Source: Pseudomonas sp. G.S.17
Lineage (GTDB): Bacteria > Pseudomonadota > Gammaproteobacteria > Pseudomonadales > Pseudomonadaceae
Reading direction: 5' to 3'
Assembly: GCF_038096165.1 (NCBI RefSeq)
Contig: NZ_CP151076.1
Coordinates: 4,027,501-4,091,500 of the forward strand
DNA: 64,000 bases
The notes beneath the pieces were generated by a model. The model was given only the letters and a program-made list of their open reading frames with translations. It was not told the origin of the DNA and ran no database searches. Numbering within the stretch: the first letter of the stretch is position 1; every line of letters starts with the position of its first letter. Shown here piece by piece: positions 47,754 to 57,683 of the stretch. The position numbers were made by a program, and so were the translations under genes.

Positions 47754-48434
47754 ATGAAATTACTGATCGTCGAAGATCAACCGAAAACCGGCCATTACCT
47801 GCGTCAAGGCCTGAGCGAAGCCGGTTTCAGCACCGAACTGGTGGCTGACGGCAGCACGGGCCAGCATCTGGCGCTGACCGGCGACTACGCGCTGTTGATT
47901 CTCGACGTGATGCTGCCGGGCCGCAGCGGCTGGCAGATTCTGCAAGCCGTGCGCAGCGCCGGCCTGGAGACACCCGTGCTGTTCCTGACCGCCCGGGATG
48001 CCGTAGAGGATCGGGTCAAGGGCCTGGAACTGGGCGCCGACGACTATTTGATCAAGCCTTTCGCCTTCTCCGAATTGCTCGCCCGGGTCCGCACCCTGCT
48101 GCGCCGTGGCAGCAGCGCGGTCCAGGAAACCCATCTGCAACTCGCCGACCTGCGCCTGGACTTGCTGCGTCGCCGGGTCGAGCGCGACGCCAGACGCATC
48201 GACCTGACCGCCAAAGAGTTCGCCCTGCTCGAATTGCTCATGCGTCGTCAGGGCGAAGTGCTGCCCAAATCGCTGATTGCTTCCCAGGTCTGGGACATGA
48301 ATTTCGACAGCGACACCAATGTGATCGAAGTCGCGATCCGCCGCCTGCGCCTGAAAATCGATGACGACTTCCCCAACAAACTCATTCATACCGTGCGTGG
48401 CATGGGCTATGTGCTTGAAGAGCGCCCATCGTGA
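47754..48434 (+). CDS. copR: Copper-responsive OmpR-family response regulator
   Basis: 226 residues from the ATG at 47754 ([25 protein letters not shown]). Receiver domain with phosphoacceptor Asp51 ([13 protein letters not shown]) and Lys in [17 protein letters not shown]-terminal winged helix (about 130-222) with [50 protein letters not shown] in parts, the CusR/CopR/IrlR type. Overlaps copS by GTGA, so they are cotranscribed. Metal specificity is inferred from the adjacent cupredoxin and the family. Confidence 0.95.
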   Translation: MKLLIVEDQPKTGHYLRQGLSEAGFSTELVADGSTGQHLALTGDYALLILDVMLPGRSGWQILQAVRSAGLETPVLFLTARDAVEDRVKGLELGADDYLIKPFAFSELLARVRTLLRRGSSAVQETHLQLADLRLDLLRRRVERDARRIDLTAKEFALLELLMRRQGEVLPKSLIASQVWDMNFDSDTNVIEVAIRRLRLKIDDDFPNKLIHTVRGMGYVLEERPS

Positions 48435-49783
48435 TTCGGCGAATCTCCCTGGCCAGCCGCCTGGCGTTGCTGTTCGCGGCCTGCACCGCAGTGGTGTCCC
48501 TGACCGCTGGCGTGCTGTTCAATCACGCCAGCGAAACCCATTTCATGGAACTGGACCAGCAATTGCTCGACAGCAGACTGCCGCAATTGCGCAATGTGTT
48601 GAACGGAGTATCGACCCGTGAAGGATTCATCACCCGGGAAGCGCAACTGCGCGCTGAACTGGGTCGTCAGCCGGACCTGGCCTTGCGGGTCAGCGCCGCT
48701 GACGGGGCGGTCTGGTTCGACAATTCAAACCTGAAGGTCGAGCAACTGGCTCACTCCGGACTGCACACGCTGAATGATTCGGATGCGGCCTATCGTATCT
48801 ATAGCGCGCCGTTGCGGGAGCCAGCAGCGGATTCGCCACAGCTGACGTTGATGCTCGACATCACCCATCACCAGCACTTCCTGCAACGCATGCAGCGTTT
48901 GATCTGGCTGACCATCGGCCTGTCGGCGCTGGCCACTGCGCTGCTTGGCGCCTGGGCGGCGCGCAGTGGATTACGCCCGCTGCGCCAGATGAGCCAGATC
49001 GCCGCCAGCGTTTCGGCCAGTTCGCTCACCACTCGCCTGCCCCAAGAGCAAATGCCCAGCGAGCTGGCGGAACTGACCCTGGCCTTCAACGCCATGCTCG
49101 GTCGGCTGGATGATGCCTTTCAGCGCCTCTCGGCATTTTCTGCCGACATCGCCCATGAATTGCGCACGCCGTTATCCAATTTGCTGACCCACACCCAAGT
49201 GATCCTGACTCGCGAACGCCCACGGGAGGATTATCGCGAGGCGTTGCTGGGCAATCTGGAAGAAGTGCAAGGCATGGCGCAGATGGTCAATGACATGCTG
49301 TACCTCGCCAAGGCCGAGCATGGCTTGCTGACTCCTGTGCGCGAATGCTTGCAGCTGCATGAAGAAGCCAATGCGGTGCTGGAGTTCTTCGCGCCACTGG
49401 CCGAAGACGCGCAGGTCAGCATGAGTTGCGCAGGACAAGCCACCTTCATAGGCGACCGCACGATGCTGCGTCGGGTTTTTTCCAATCTGCTGGACAACGC
49501 CCTGCGCTTCACCCCGGCGCACGGCTACATAAAGGTCAGCCTGGGCAACGCGCAACGCGGGGTTGCGATCAGCATCGAAAACAGCGGCCCGACGATCGAC
49601 CCCGAGATTCTGCCGCGCCTGTTCGACCGCTTCTATCGCGCCGACCCGGCCCGTCGGGAAAGCACTGAACATGCAGGATTGGGTCTGGCGATCACCCGCT
49701 CGATCATCCAGGCCCATGGCGGGACGATTCGCTGCGAGTCAGCTCAGGGTGTGACGCGGTTTGTGATTGAGTTGCCAATTTAA
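48431..49783 (+). CDS. copS: Copper-sensing histidine kinase
   Basis: 450 residues, GTG start overlapping the copR stop. CusS-type heavy-metal sensor kinase: membrane helix at about 12-34, a periplasmic sensor loop, second helix at about 157-180, a HAMP domain ([22 protein letters not shown]), H-box [16 protein letters not shown]-box [14 protein letters not shown] and G-box [12 protein letters not shown]. All catalytic boxes are present. Inner membrane. Confidence 0.95.
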   Translation: MIRRISLASRLALLFAACTAVVSLTAGVLFNHASETHFMELDQQLLDSRLPQLRNVLNGVSTREGFITREAQLRAELGRQPDLALRVSAADGAVWFDNSNLKVEQLAHSGLHTLNDSDAAYRIYSAPLREPAADSPQLTLMLDITHHQHFLQRMQRLIWLTIGLSALATALLGAWAARSGLRPLRQMSQIAASVSASSLTTRLPQEQMPSELAELTLAFNAMLGRLDDAFQRLSAFSADIAHELRTPLSNLLTHTQVILTRERPREDYREALLGNLEEVQGMAQMVNDMLYLAKAEHGLLTPVRECLQLHEEANAVLEFFAPLAEDAQVSMSCAGQATFIGDRTMLRRVFSNLLDNALRFTPAHGYIKVSLGNAQRGVAISIENSGPTIDPEILPRLFDRFYRADPARRESTEHAGLGLAITRSIIQAHGGTIRCESAQGVTRFVIELPI

Positions 49784-50164
49784 TGAAACATGTCAAACCA
49801 TTGCGTGCTGATTTATCCGGGAATACGTCGGTGCCGTCAGCGAGAGAGTCGGAGCCTGTCCCGGCCGCTTCGCGAATGAATTCGCTCCTACGCTTTCGAA
49901 ATCAGCGCGGTCTGTAGGACCGGATTTATCCGGGAGGACGTCGGGGCAGACAGCGAGAGAGTCGGAGCCTGTCCCGGCCTCCTCGCGAATGAATTCGCTC
50001 CTACTCTTTCGAAATCGACGCGATCCTGTAGGACCGGATTCATCCGGGAGGGCGCCGGGGCAGACAACACATCGGCGGCGTCTGGCGGTTAACCCCAAAC
50101 ATGGATCTCCCGCATTCGCGCCTACAAATCCGCATCTGCAAATTGATGTGTCTAACCGCGCAGA
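49784..50164. other. Gene-free stretch occupied by a REP tandem array
   Basis: 381 bp between copS and lolE, nearly all of it taken up by the array at 49810-50075. The rest (50076-50164) shows no recognisable feature. Confidence 0.7.
49810..50075. repeat. Tandem array of about 114-bp REP-containing units
   Basis: GAT(T/C)(T/C)ATCCGGGA begins at 49810, 49923 and 50037, giving periods of 113 and 114 bp. Each full unit contains GCGAGAGAGTCGGAGCCTG and a REP half CGCGAATGAATTCGCTCCTAC; the third is cut short after GGGGCAGACA. About 2.3 copies with few mismatches between the first two. Confidence 0.85.
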
Positions 50165-51409
50165 TCACTCATACCGCAACGCATGCGCCGGCTGGATCTG
50201 TGCCGCGCGCCAGGCCGGGTAGACCGTCGCCAGGAAGCTCAGAATGAAACCGGCGCTGCAGATCAGCAGCACGTCGCCGGTTTGCAGCTCCGAAGGCAGG
50301 CTGTTGATGAAGTACACGTCGGAACTGAAGATGTGCTGGCCGCTGACCCGCTCCAGCCAGCCCACCAGACTGCTGACGTTGATGGCAGCGATCACGCCGA
50401 GTACGCCGCCGATCAAGGTGCCGACGATACCGATCACCGTGCCCTGCACGACGAAGATCGACATGATCTGTCCCGGTGTGGCGCCAAGGGTGCGCAGGAT
50501 TGCGATGTCCGCGCCCTTGTCGTTCACCACCATGATCAGCGTCGCAATAATGTTGAACGCGGCCACGGCGACGATCATCAGCAACAACAAACCGATCATG
50601 GTCTTTTCCATTTTCATGGCACTGAACAGGCTGCCCTGAGTGTGAGTCCAGTCATCGGCTCGATAATCAGCACCCAATCCGGCGACGATCTGGCTGGACA
50701 CTTGCGGCGCCGCGTACAAATCTTTCAGCGCCAGACGCACGCCCTGTACCTGATCAGGCTGCCAGCGTTGCATCTGCGCGGCGTCAGCGACGTTGATCAA
50801 CGCCATCGAGCCATCGAGTTCGGCACCGACCTTGAACACGCCGACCACGGTCAGGCGTTGCAGGCGCGGGGTGATGCCGCCCGGCGCGCTGCTGACTTCC
50901 GGCACGATCAGGGTCAACTTGTCGCCGACGTTGAGACGAAAACGCCGGGCGGTCAGCTCGCCGACGACCACACCGAATTCACCGGCTTTCAGATCTTCAA
51001 GTTTGCCCTGCACAATGTGCTGCGCAACGATCGAGACTTCGTGCTCCAGCGCAGGATCAACGCCACTGATTTGAATCGGTTGCATCGAGCCTTTATAGGA
51101 AAGCATGCCTTCCATTTCCGTAAACGGTACGGCGGCGGTCACTTCCGGGTTCTTCAAGGCGGCGGCAGCGACCGGCTTCCAGTCGTCCAGCGGCGTGACG
51201 CCAGCGATGACCGCGTGGGGCACCATGCCGAGAATCCGCGAGCTCATTTCGCGCTGGAAGCCATTCATCACCGACAGCACGACGATCATCGCCAGCACGC
51301 CCAGCGCCAGCCCGATCATCGAGGTCATGGAAATGAACGAGACAAATCGGTTGCGGCGCTTGGCACGGGTGTAGCGCGCGCCTATGAAAATCGATAACGG
51401 TCGGAACAT
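50165..51409 (-). CDS. lolE: LolCDE lipoprotein-releasing system, permease LolE
   Basis: 414 residues. Inner-membrane component that extracts lipoproteins and passes them to LolA. Four membrane helices: one near 25-50 ([27 protein letters not shown]) and three in the C-terminal FtsX region after [49 protein letters not shown]. The periplasmic MacB-PCD domain lies between. It resembles the LolC gene at 52174 closely (same [17 protein letters not shown] start), showing duplication. The last gene of lolC-lolD-lolE. E/C assignment is by order. Confidence 0.9.
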   Translation of the reverse strand: MFRPLSIFIGARYTRAKRRNRFVSFISMTSMIGLALGVLAMIVVLSVMNGFQREMSSRILGMVPHAVIAGVTPLDDWKPVAAAALKNPEVTAAVPFTEMEGMLSYKGSMQPIQISGVDPALEHEVSIVAQHIVQGKLEDLKAGEFGVVVGELTARRFRLNVGDKLTLIVPEVSSAPGGITPRLQRLTVVGVFKVGAELDGSMALINVADAAQMQRWQPDQVQGVRLALKDLYAAPQVSSQIVAGLGADYRADDWTHTQGSLFSAMKMEKTMIGLLLLMIVAVAAFNIIATLIMVVNDKGADIAILRTLGATPGQIMSIFVVQGTVIGIVGTLIGGVLGVIAAINVSSLVGWLERVSGQHIFSSDVYFINSLPSELQTGDVLLICSAGFILSFLATVYPAWRAAQIQPAHALRYE

Positions 51410-51482
51410 TCGAATAACACCGTAGCAAAAAAATGCCGCAGAAAAAGTGACCCGGCGCGCTCAGCTGCGCCGGATTGCGCGA

Positions 51483-52166
51483 TCAGGCGGCGACCAGGTG
51501 GCCATCTTCCAGACGCAACACGCGATCCATCTGCCGCGCCAGGCTCATGTCATGAGTCACCACCAGAAACGCGGTGCGCGACGAGGTGCTCAACTCCAGC
51601 ATCAGATCCTGAATACCTTGGGCTGTGTGATGGTCGAGGTTGCCGGTCGGCTCATCAAGCATCACCAGACCCGGCTGATTGACCAGCGCACGAGCAATCG
51701 CCACGCGCTGACGCTCACCGCCAGACAATTCCGAAGGCTTGTGCTGCAAACGATGCCCCAGGCCAACGCGTTCCAGCAGCGCCGTGGCCTGTTGCCGGGC
51801 TTTCGGGATCGCGGTCTTGCCGATCAGCAGCGGCATGCAGACGTTTTCCAGCGCGGTGAACTCGGGCAACAGGTGATGAAACTGATAGACGAAACCCAGC
51901 GAGCGGTTACGCAACAGGCCACGGGCTTTTTCGCCCAGCGCCGATAGCTCTTCGCCGGCCAGCCAGACACTGCCGGTGGACGGTGTATCCAGCCCGCCGA
52001 GCATGTTCAGCAAGGTACTCTTGCCGGAACCCGAACTGCCGACAATGGCTACGCGCTCCCCCGGAAACAACTCAAGCTGCAGGTTGGCCAGAACTACTAC
52101 TGATTCCGGACCTTCCTCGTAGGATTTGCCCAGGTTACGGCAACTCAAAACTGCTTTATCACTCAT
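51483..52166 (-). CDS. lolD: LolCDE lipoprotein-releasing system, ATPase LolD
   Basis: 227 residues from the ATG at 52166 ([19 protein letters not shown]), matching the usual family length; an earlier ATG at 52181 overlaps the lolC stop, has a GGAGG nine bases ahead and would add five residues. Walker [17 protein letters not shown], signature [15 protein letters not shown], Walker [13 protein letters not shown] and switch His (VVTHDMSLA) are intact. Cytosolic face of the inner membrane. Confidence 0.96.
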   Translation of the reverse strand: MSDKAVLSCRNLGKSYEEGPESVVVLANLQLELFPGERVAIVGSSGSGKSTLLNMLGGLDTPSTGSVWLAGEELSALGEKARGLLRNRSLGFVYQFHHLLPEFTALENVCMPLLIGKTAIPKARQQATALLERVGLGHRLQHKPSELSGGERQRVAIARALVNQPGLVMLDEPTGNLDHHTAQGIQDLMLELSTSSRTAFLVVTHDMSLARQMDRVLRLEDGHLVAA

Positions 52167-52173
52167 GCCCGAC

Positions 52174-53424
52174 TCACTCATAACGTAACGCCTCCGCCGG
52201 CTGCGTGCGCGCTGCGCGCCAGGCCGGATACAAGGTGGCGAGAAAACTCAGGATCAATGCGGCGCCGCAGACCAGCAACACATCTTCGGCCAACAGCTGC
52301 GATGGCAGGTAGTCGATGAAGTACACGTCGGCATTGAGAAACTTGTGGCCGATCAGGCCTTCGAGGGCGGAAATCGCGGCACTGACGTTCAGCGCGGCAA
52401 AAATCCCCAGCACGGCGCCAATGAGCGTCCCGACCACGCCGATCACGGTGCCCTGCACCATGAAGATCGCCATGATCTGCCCTGGCGTGGAACCCAGGGT
52501 GCGCAGGATGGCGATGTCGCCTTTCTTGTCATTCACCACCATGACCAGCGTGGAAATGATGTTGAACGCGGCGACGGCGACGATCAGCAACAGAAGCAGG
52601 CCGATCATGGCTTTTTCCATACGGATCGCCTGATACAGATTGCCGTGGGTGCGCGTCCAGTCGCGGGCGTAATACTGATGCTCGCCGAGGGTTTGCGCGA
52701 TCTCGTAAGCGGTGCGCGGTGCCTTGAACAGGTCGTCGAACTTGAGGCGCAGACCTTGCACCTGCTCGGGCTTCCAGCGATGCAGTTTGGCAATGTCATC
52801 CAGATTGGTCAGGCCCAGATAGCCGTCCAGTTCGCCAGCGCCAACATGGAAAATGCCGACTACCGTGAAGCGCTTCATGCGCGGGAACATGCCGGCCGGC
52901 GTCACCGTGATTTCCGGTGCTACGAAGGTCAGCTTGTCGCCCATCTTCACGCCCAGCTTGGTCGCGGCCTTGTCGCCAATGACGATGCCGAAGCTGCCGG
53001 GAACCAGATCGTCGAGCTTGCCCTGTTTCATGAAGTTGTCGACGATCGAAACTTTACGCTCCTGAACCGGGTCGATGGCATTGAGCAAGACTTTTTGCAC
53101 GTTGCCATTACTGGTCAGCAGGCCCTGCATCTGGGTGAATGGCGCAACGGCCAGCACCTGCGGGTTGCGCTTGACCTTGTCGGCCAGGGCTTTCCAGTCG
53201 TTGATGGGCTCGGCGGACTCGATGGTCGCGTGCGGCACCATGCCCAGAACGCGGGTACGCATTTCGTGATCGAAACCGTTCATGACCGATAACACGACTA
53301 TCATCACCACTACGCCAAGGGCGAGTCCGATCATGGAAGTCAGCGAAATAAAGGAGACGAAATGGTTACGGCGTTTTGCACGGGTATAACGCGTGCCGAT
53401 GAATACAAAAAGAGGTCTGAACAT
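52174..53424 (-). CDS. lolC: LolCDE lipoprotein-releasing system, permease LolC
   Basis: 416 residues, paralogue of the LolE at 50165. N-terminal helix [27 protein letters not shown], periplasmic domain with [26 protein letters not shown], then three helices starting [49 protein letters not shown]. Full length. First gene of the operon; the stop overlaps the alternative lolD start, so translation is coupled. Confidence 0.95.
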   Translation of the reverse strand: MFRPLFVFIGTRYTRAKRRNHFVSFISLTSMIGLALGVVVMIVVLSVMNGFDHEMRTRVLGMVPHATIESAEPINDWKALADKVKRNPQVLAVAPFTQMQGLLTSNGNVQKVLLNAIDPVQERKVSIVDNFMKQGKLDDLVPGSFGIVIGDKAATKLGVKMGDKLTFVAPEITVTPAGMFPRMKRFTVVGIFHVGAGELDGYLGLTNLDDIAKLHRWKPEQVQGLRLKFDDLFKAPRTAYEIAQTLGEHQYYARDWTRTHGNLYQAIRMEKAMIGLLLLLIVAVAAFNIISTLVMVVNDKKGDIAILRTLGSTPGQIMAIFMVQGTVIGVVGTLIGAVLGIFAALNVSAAISALEGLIGHKFLNADVYFIDYLPSQLLAEDVLLVCGAALILSFLATLYPAWRAARTQPAEALRYE

Positions 53425-53550
53425 TTAGGGACTTGTTCGGAGGAATGGGAACGTCCTTGTGGCGGGCCTTGGCGCGCAGCTCTACACTCGAAAACACTCT
53501 GAGCATTGCTGAGCAATCACTATGACAACCGCCGCTACCATGGGTTCGCC

Positions 53551-54138
53551 ATGTCGACATTAGATGAAGAAGAACGCCGCGAATACTACCGTATCGAGGA
53601 CAGCGTCGCACTGGAAATTAACCTGCTGGCCGGTGCCGATACGGCTGACCTGAAAGCCATGCGCGAGACCTCGGGCCTCTTTGAGCTGCTCAGCGAACTG
53701 CATATCAGTGAGTTCGAATCCCAGCATTTGCTGCGTCAGCTGGACGAGCGTGACCGGGTGTTGAGCAGCCTGCTCAAGTCGCTGAGCAAGCGCATCGATC
53801 TGCTCGGCCAGGTGGTCGCGCAAACAGCGCTGGCCAAGCTGGGCGCCCCGCAGCCAGTGATCATATCCGAAGGCGGCGTGCAATTTTCGTCGCCCCAGGC
53901 GTACGCACTCGATGCGCAACTGTCGATCAAAATGGTGCTGATGCCGCAGGCGTCGGCACTGATGCTGCACGCCAAAGTCACTCATTGCGATACGCTGGCA
54001 GGTGGCGAATTCGATGTCGGCACCGAGTTTATCGAGCTGCCGGATTCACAACGCCAGCTGCTTGCCCGATACATTTTGCAACGACAAGCCCAGCAGCGAC
54101 GTCAAGCGCTTGAGCAGCAGGAGTTGCCGGACGCCTGA
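53551..54138 (+). CDS. PilZ-domain protein with N-terminal helical region
   Basis: 195 residues from the ATG at 53551 (MSTLDEEERREYYRIEDSVALEINLL). RREYYRIED supplies an RxxxR motif at the start of an N-terminal PilZNR/YcgR-like strand; a coiled helical region follows (about 45-95, LLRQLDERDRVLSSLLKSLSKRIDLL); the PilZ-like barrel (about 105-175) has ISEGGVQF, where the first residue of (D/N)xSxxG is not acidic or Asn. c-di-GMP binding is thus possible but less certain than for the protein at 43774. Divergent from lolC. Confidence 0.82.
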   Translation: MSTLDEEERREYYRIEDSVALEINLLAGADTADLKAMRETSGLFELLSELHISEFESQHLLRQLDERDRVLSSLLKSLSKRIDLLGQVVAQTALAKLGAPQPVIISEGGVQFSSPQAYALDAQLSIKMVLMPQASALMLHAKVTHCDTLAGGEFDVGTEFIELPDSQRQLLARYILQRQAQQRRQALEQQELPDA

Positions 54139-54222
54139 TCGCTGAACATTCTGCCCATTTCCCAGATAGACCTGACTGCACTCGCAGCAAGAACGACGCC
54201 TTGAAGGCCACCAGGAGTAAAC

Positions 54223-54945
54223 GTGACCCTTATTTATGGCCACCGCGGCGCCAAAGGCGAAGCACCGGAAAACACCCTGACCAGTTTCCAGGAATGCCTC
54301 AAGCACGGTGTGCGCCGTTGCGAACTGGATTTGCACTTGTCCCGTGACGGCGAGTTGATGGTCATTCACGATCCAACCCTTAAACGCACCACCGACCGAC
54401 GCGGTAAGGTCAACGAACATGTGGCGGCGGATCTGGTGACTTACGACGCGCGCAAGGGCGGCCCGGGCTGGGTCAATCCTTGCCCGATTCCGACCCTCGA
54501 AGAACTGTTCGAGAAATGCGACTTTGAGCATTGGCAGCTGGAAGTCAAAAGCGCCTCGCGCACCCGTGCGGCCACGACAGTGCTGGCGATACGCGAACTT
54601 GCGCAGCGCCATGGCCTGCTGGACAAGATCACCATCACCTCGAGTTCACGGGAAGTATTGCGTGCGGCATTGGACCTGACACCGGATATCGCGCGCGGGC
54701 TGGTTGCCGAATATGCCTGGCTGGACCCCTTGAAGGTCGCGCAAAGCTATGGCTGCGAGATTCTCGCGTTGAACTGGACGCTGTGCACCCCGGAGCGGCT
54801 GAAGAAAGCCCAGAATCAGGGTTTGCATGTGTCGGTCTGGACAGTCAACGAACCCGCGCTGATGCGCAGGCTCGCCGACTTCGGCGTAGACAGCCTGATT
54901 ACAGACTTTCCCGGTTTGGCCAGCGCCACGCTCGGGAATTACTGA
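54223..54945 (+). CDS. Glycerophosphodiester phosphodiesterase (UgpQ-like)
   Basis: 240 residues, GTG start at 54223 with AGGAG seven bases upstream. GDPD TIM barrel: HRGAKGEAPENT (catalytic His, Arg, Glu-Asn), CELDLHLSRDGELMVIHDPTLKRTT (metal Glu/Asp and second His). No signal peptide, so cytosolic like UgpQ; hydrolyses glycerophosphodiesters to sn-glycerol 3-phosphate and an alcohol. Convergent with sthA. Confidence 0.94.
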   Translation: MTLIYGHRGAKGEAPENTLTSFQECLKHGVRRCELDLHLSRDGELMVIHDPTLKRTTDRRGKVNEHVAADLVTYDARKGGPGWVNPCPIPTLEELFEKCDFEHWQLEVKSASRTRAATTVLAIRELAQRHGLLDKITITSSSREVLRAALDLTPDIARGLVAEYAWLDPLKVAQSYGCEILALNWTLCTPERLKKAQNQGLHVSVWTVNEPALMRRLADFGVDSLITDFPGLASATLGNY

Positions 54946-54987
54946 AATCGGTCTCCCCGGCCGGCTCAGGCCACCGGCCGGAGTCGC

Positions 54988-56382
54988 TTAAAAAAGCCGG
55001 TTGAGGCCATCATAAGCAGCGACCCGATAGGCTTCGGCCATGGTCGGGTAGTTGAACGTGGTGTTGACGAAATACTTCATGGTGTTGGCTTCGCCGGGCT
55101 GGTTCATGATTGCCTGACCGATGTGGACGATCTCGGACGCCTGGTCGCCGAAGCAATGCACGCCCAGCACTTCCAGGGTTTCACGGTGAAACAGGATCTT
55201 CAGCATGCCGACCCGCTCGCCGGAAATCTGCGCCCGCGCCATGCCCTTGAAGAACGCCTTGCCCACTTCGTACGGCACCTTGGCCTGGGTCAGTTCGTGT
55301 TCGTTCTTGCCGATGGAGCTGATCTCCGGAATCGTGTAAATCCCGGTCGGCACGTCATTCACATAACGCCAGCTGCCGTTATCCACCATGCTGCCGGCCG
55401 CTGAACGACCCTGGTCATACGCAGCACTGGCCAGGCTCGGCCAGCCAATCACATCGCCTGCGCCATAGATGTTCTGCACGCTGGTGCGATAGTTGTCGTC
55501 GACTTCGATCTGGCCACGACCATTAGCCTTGATGCCAACGTTCTCCAGGCCCAGCTTGTCAGTATTGCCGGTACGGCCGTTGCACCAGAGCAAGGCATCG
55601 GCCTTGATCTTCTTGCCGGATTTGAGGTGCAGGATCACGCCGTTATCCAGACCTTCGACCTTTTCATACTCTTCGTTGTGGCGAACCATCACATTGTTGT
55701 TGCTGAAGTGATAACTCAACGCCTGGGCAATTTCCGAATCCAGGAAGCTCAGCAACTGGTCGCGGTTATCCACCAGCTCGACCATCACGCCCAGTCCGCT
55801 GAAGATCGAGGCGTATTCACAGCCGATGACACCGGCACCATAGATAATCAGTTTGCGCGGCGTGTGGCCCAGGCTGAGGATGGTGTCGCTGTCGTAGATA
55901 CGCTTGTGAGAAAAATCGATATCGGCTGGACGATAAGGTCGCGAGCCTGTGGCGATGATGATCTGGTTGGCGACGAGTTTTTCCACGACGCCGTTGGGGC
56001 ACACCACATCGATGCTGCGCTCGTCGGCGAAACTGCCAGTGCCGAAGAACACGTCGACGCGGTTGCGAGCGTAGTAGCCGGTGCGCGACGAGACTTGTTT
56101 GGCGATGACAATTTCAGCGTTTTTCAACACATCCGGAAACGAAAACCAGCGCGGCTCGCCAATGGCCCGGAACATCGGGTTGGTGTTGAAGTGGATGATC
56201 TGCTTGACCGAATGACGCAATGCCTTGGACGGGATGGTTCCCAGGTGAGTGCAATTGCCGCCGACCTGCCGACGGCTATCGACCATCGCAACCTTGCGTC
56301 CCGCCTTGGCGGCATTCATTGCCGCGCCTTCACCAGCAGGGCCGGAACCCAGTACCACTACGTCGTAGTTGTAGACAGCCAT
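54988..56382 (-). CDS. sthA: Soluble pyridine nucleotide transhydrogenase
   Basis: 464 residues. Flavoprotein that moves hydride between NADPH and NAD+. FAD motif [21 protein letters not shown] at the start, and [21 protein letters not shown] where the second redox-active Cys of the disulfide oxidoreductase family is replaced by Thr/Gly context, the known hallmark of SthA. The NAD(P) motif [19 protein letters not shown] and the dimerisation domain [19 protein letters not shown] complete it. Cytosolic. Confidence 0.97.
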   Translation of the reverse strand: MAVYNYDVVVLGSGPAGEGAAMNAAKAGRKVAMVDSRRQVGGNCTHLGTIPSKALRHSVKQIIHFNTNPMFRAIGEPRWFSFPDVLKNAEIVIAKQVSSRTGYYARNRVDVFFGTGSFADERSIDVVCPNGVVEKLVANQIIIATGSRPYRPADIDFSHKRIYDSDTILSLGHTPRKLIIYGAGVIGCEYASIFSGLGVMVELVDNRDQLLSFLDSEIAQALSYHFSNNNVMVRHNEEYEKVEGLDNGVILHLKSGKKIKADALLWCNGRTGNTDKLGLENVGIKANGRGQIEVDDNYRTSVQNIYGAGDVIGWPSLASAAYDQGRSAAGSMVDNGSWRYVNDVPTGIYTIPEISSIGKNEHELTQAKVPYEVGKAFFKGMARAQISGERVGMLKILFHRETLEVLGVHCFGDQASEIVHIGQAIMNQPGEANTMKYFVNTTFNYPTMAEAYRVAAYDGLNRLF

Positions 56383-56504
56383 GCGTACTCCTTAGAACAG
56401 GCCGAGCTGCCACTCTGGCATCTCTGGCTAAATCACATCGCGGCCAGCGACATGAAGGATCGAAACTCGAGGCGCAGTCTAAACCTGCGCCGAGGCGGGG
56501 AACA

Positions 56505-57590
56505 TTAACCCTTGGTCGCGTCGTTAGCCAATTTTGTCGGCACTGCATCACCTCCCGACAATTGATCAAAGGCGCGATTGCTGCGAATGATAAAGCCCTT
56601 GCCGTCACGAATCACAAAAAAAGCGGCGACATGGTGCTGTTCGGCGTAATCCCAACCGCGTTCCGGGCCGAGAATCAGCAGCAAGGTTGACAGCCCGTCA
56701 GCCATCAGTGCCGAAGGATGCATAACCGTGACCGACGCCAACGCCTGCTCGACCGGCGCCCCGGTCAACGCATCCAGGGTGTGTGAATAGCGATGACCGT
56801 CGCGCAGGAAATACTTGCGGTAGTCGCCGGACGTGGAAACCCCATAACCATCAAGGGCGATGACGCGCTGGGCAATCCGCTGATCATCCCGAGGCTGTTC
56901 CAGACCTATAAGCCAGGGCGAGCCGTCGGCCTTTTTGCCAACGGCCTTGAGCTCGCCGGTGGCCTCGACCAGATAATCCTTGATACCCAGGGCTTGAATT
57001 CGAGCGCTGATCCGGTCAACCGCATAGCCGGCGGCGATGCTGTTGAAGTCGACCTCCACCGCAGCATCCTTGCACAAGCGCTGGTCCTCGATGCGCAAGT
57101 GCTGATGACCGACGCGTCGCCGCGCCTGGGCCAATTGGTCAGCGTCCGGCACTTGCTCCGTTCGGGATTGCGGGCCGAAGCCCCATAGATTCAGCAAAGG
57201 CTCGACGGTCAGGTCGTAGCGCCCTTCGCTTGTCTGGGACAGCTGCTCGCCGAGGCGAACCAGTTGCAGAACCGGCTCCGGCATCGCCTGGCAACTGTCG
57301 GCGGGCAAGGCGTTGAAACGCTCGATGTCCGAATCGCTGCGCCAGGTGGACATTTGCCGGTCAACTTCGGCCAGTATCGCCTGGACTTCGGGCTGCACTG
57401 CCGCTACACCGGGCTGATCGGCCCGGCGTACATAGCTGACCGAATAACTGCTGCCCATGGTCGGCCCGCCAAAACTTTCCAGCCGGGAACCTTGCGCCCT
57501 CGGATCAGCGCCTGAATCACAGCCCGCCAGGCCAACTGATAAAAGCCCGAAGGCACAACCGCGCAGCAAATCCAGTTTCCGCAAGTTCAA
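56505..57590 (-). CDS. apbE: FAD:protein FMN transferase (ApbE), lipoprotein
   Basis: 361 residues using a TTG start at 57590, chosen because AGGAGGGT lies at the right distance and it gives a proper lipoprotein signal (LRKLDLLRGCAFGLLSVGLAGC, lipobox LAGC). Covalently attaches FMN to threonine residues of target proteins such as NqrB, NqrC and RnfG. Motifs GPTMGSSYSVSY, EVDFNSIAAGYAVDRIS, VEATGELKAVGKK and GVSTSGDYRKYF (metal/flavin site) are present. In P. aeruginosa this gene abuts the nqr operon; here no nqr gene follows in the window. Confidence 0.93.
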   Translation of the reverse strand: MNLRKLDLLRGCAFGLLSVGLAGCDSGADPRAQGSRLESFGGPTMGSSYSVSYVRRADQPGVAAVQPEVQAILAEVDRQMSTWRSDSDIERFNALPADSCQAMPEPVLQLVRLGEQLSQTSEGRYDLTVEPLLNLWGFGPQSRTEQVPDADQLAQARRRVGHQHLRIEDQRLCKDAAVEVDFNSIAAGYAVDRISARIQALGIKDYLVEATGELKAVGKKADGSPWLIGLEQPRDDQRIAQRVIALDGYGVSTSGDYRKYFLRDGHRYSHTLDALTGAPVEQALASVTVMHPSALMADGLSTLLLILGPERGWDYAEQHHVAAFFVIRDGKGFIIRSNRAFDQLSGGDAVPTKLANDATKG

Positions 57591-57625
57591 AAGACCCTCC
57601 TGTTCAACGCAACCATGTGAGATCG

Positions 57626-57671
57626 AAAAAAGGCCAGGAGAGTGCCTTGCCCACACAAATGCGGACAAGGC
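57626..57671 (-). terminator. Probable terminator after the toxin-like gene
   Basis: Stem GCCTTGCCC (57644-57652) with GGACAAGGC (57663-57671), one G-U pair, and a T-run on the minus strand 12 bases further (A6 at 57626-57631). The gap to the T-run is long, so only moderately convincing. Confidence 0.4.
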
Positions 57672-57683
57672 CTGCCTGTGGAT

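Noticed and set aside
49810..50075. Possible CRISPR array
   Set aside because: Repeat period of about 114 bp with the entire unit conserved, no short repeat/unique spacer pattern and no cas genes.
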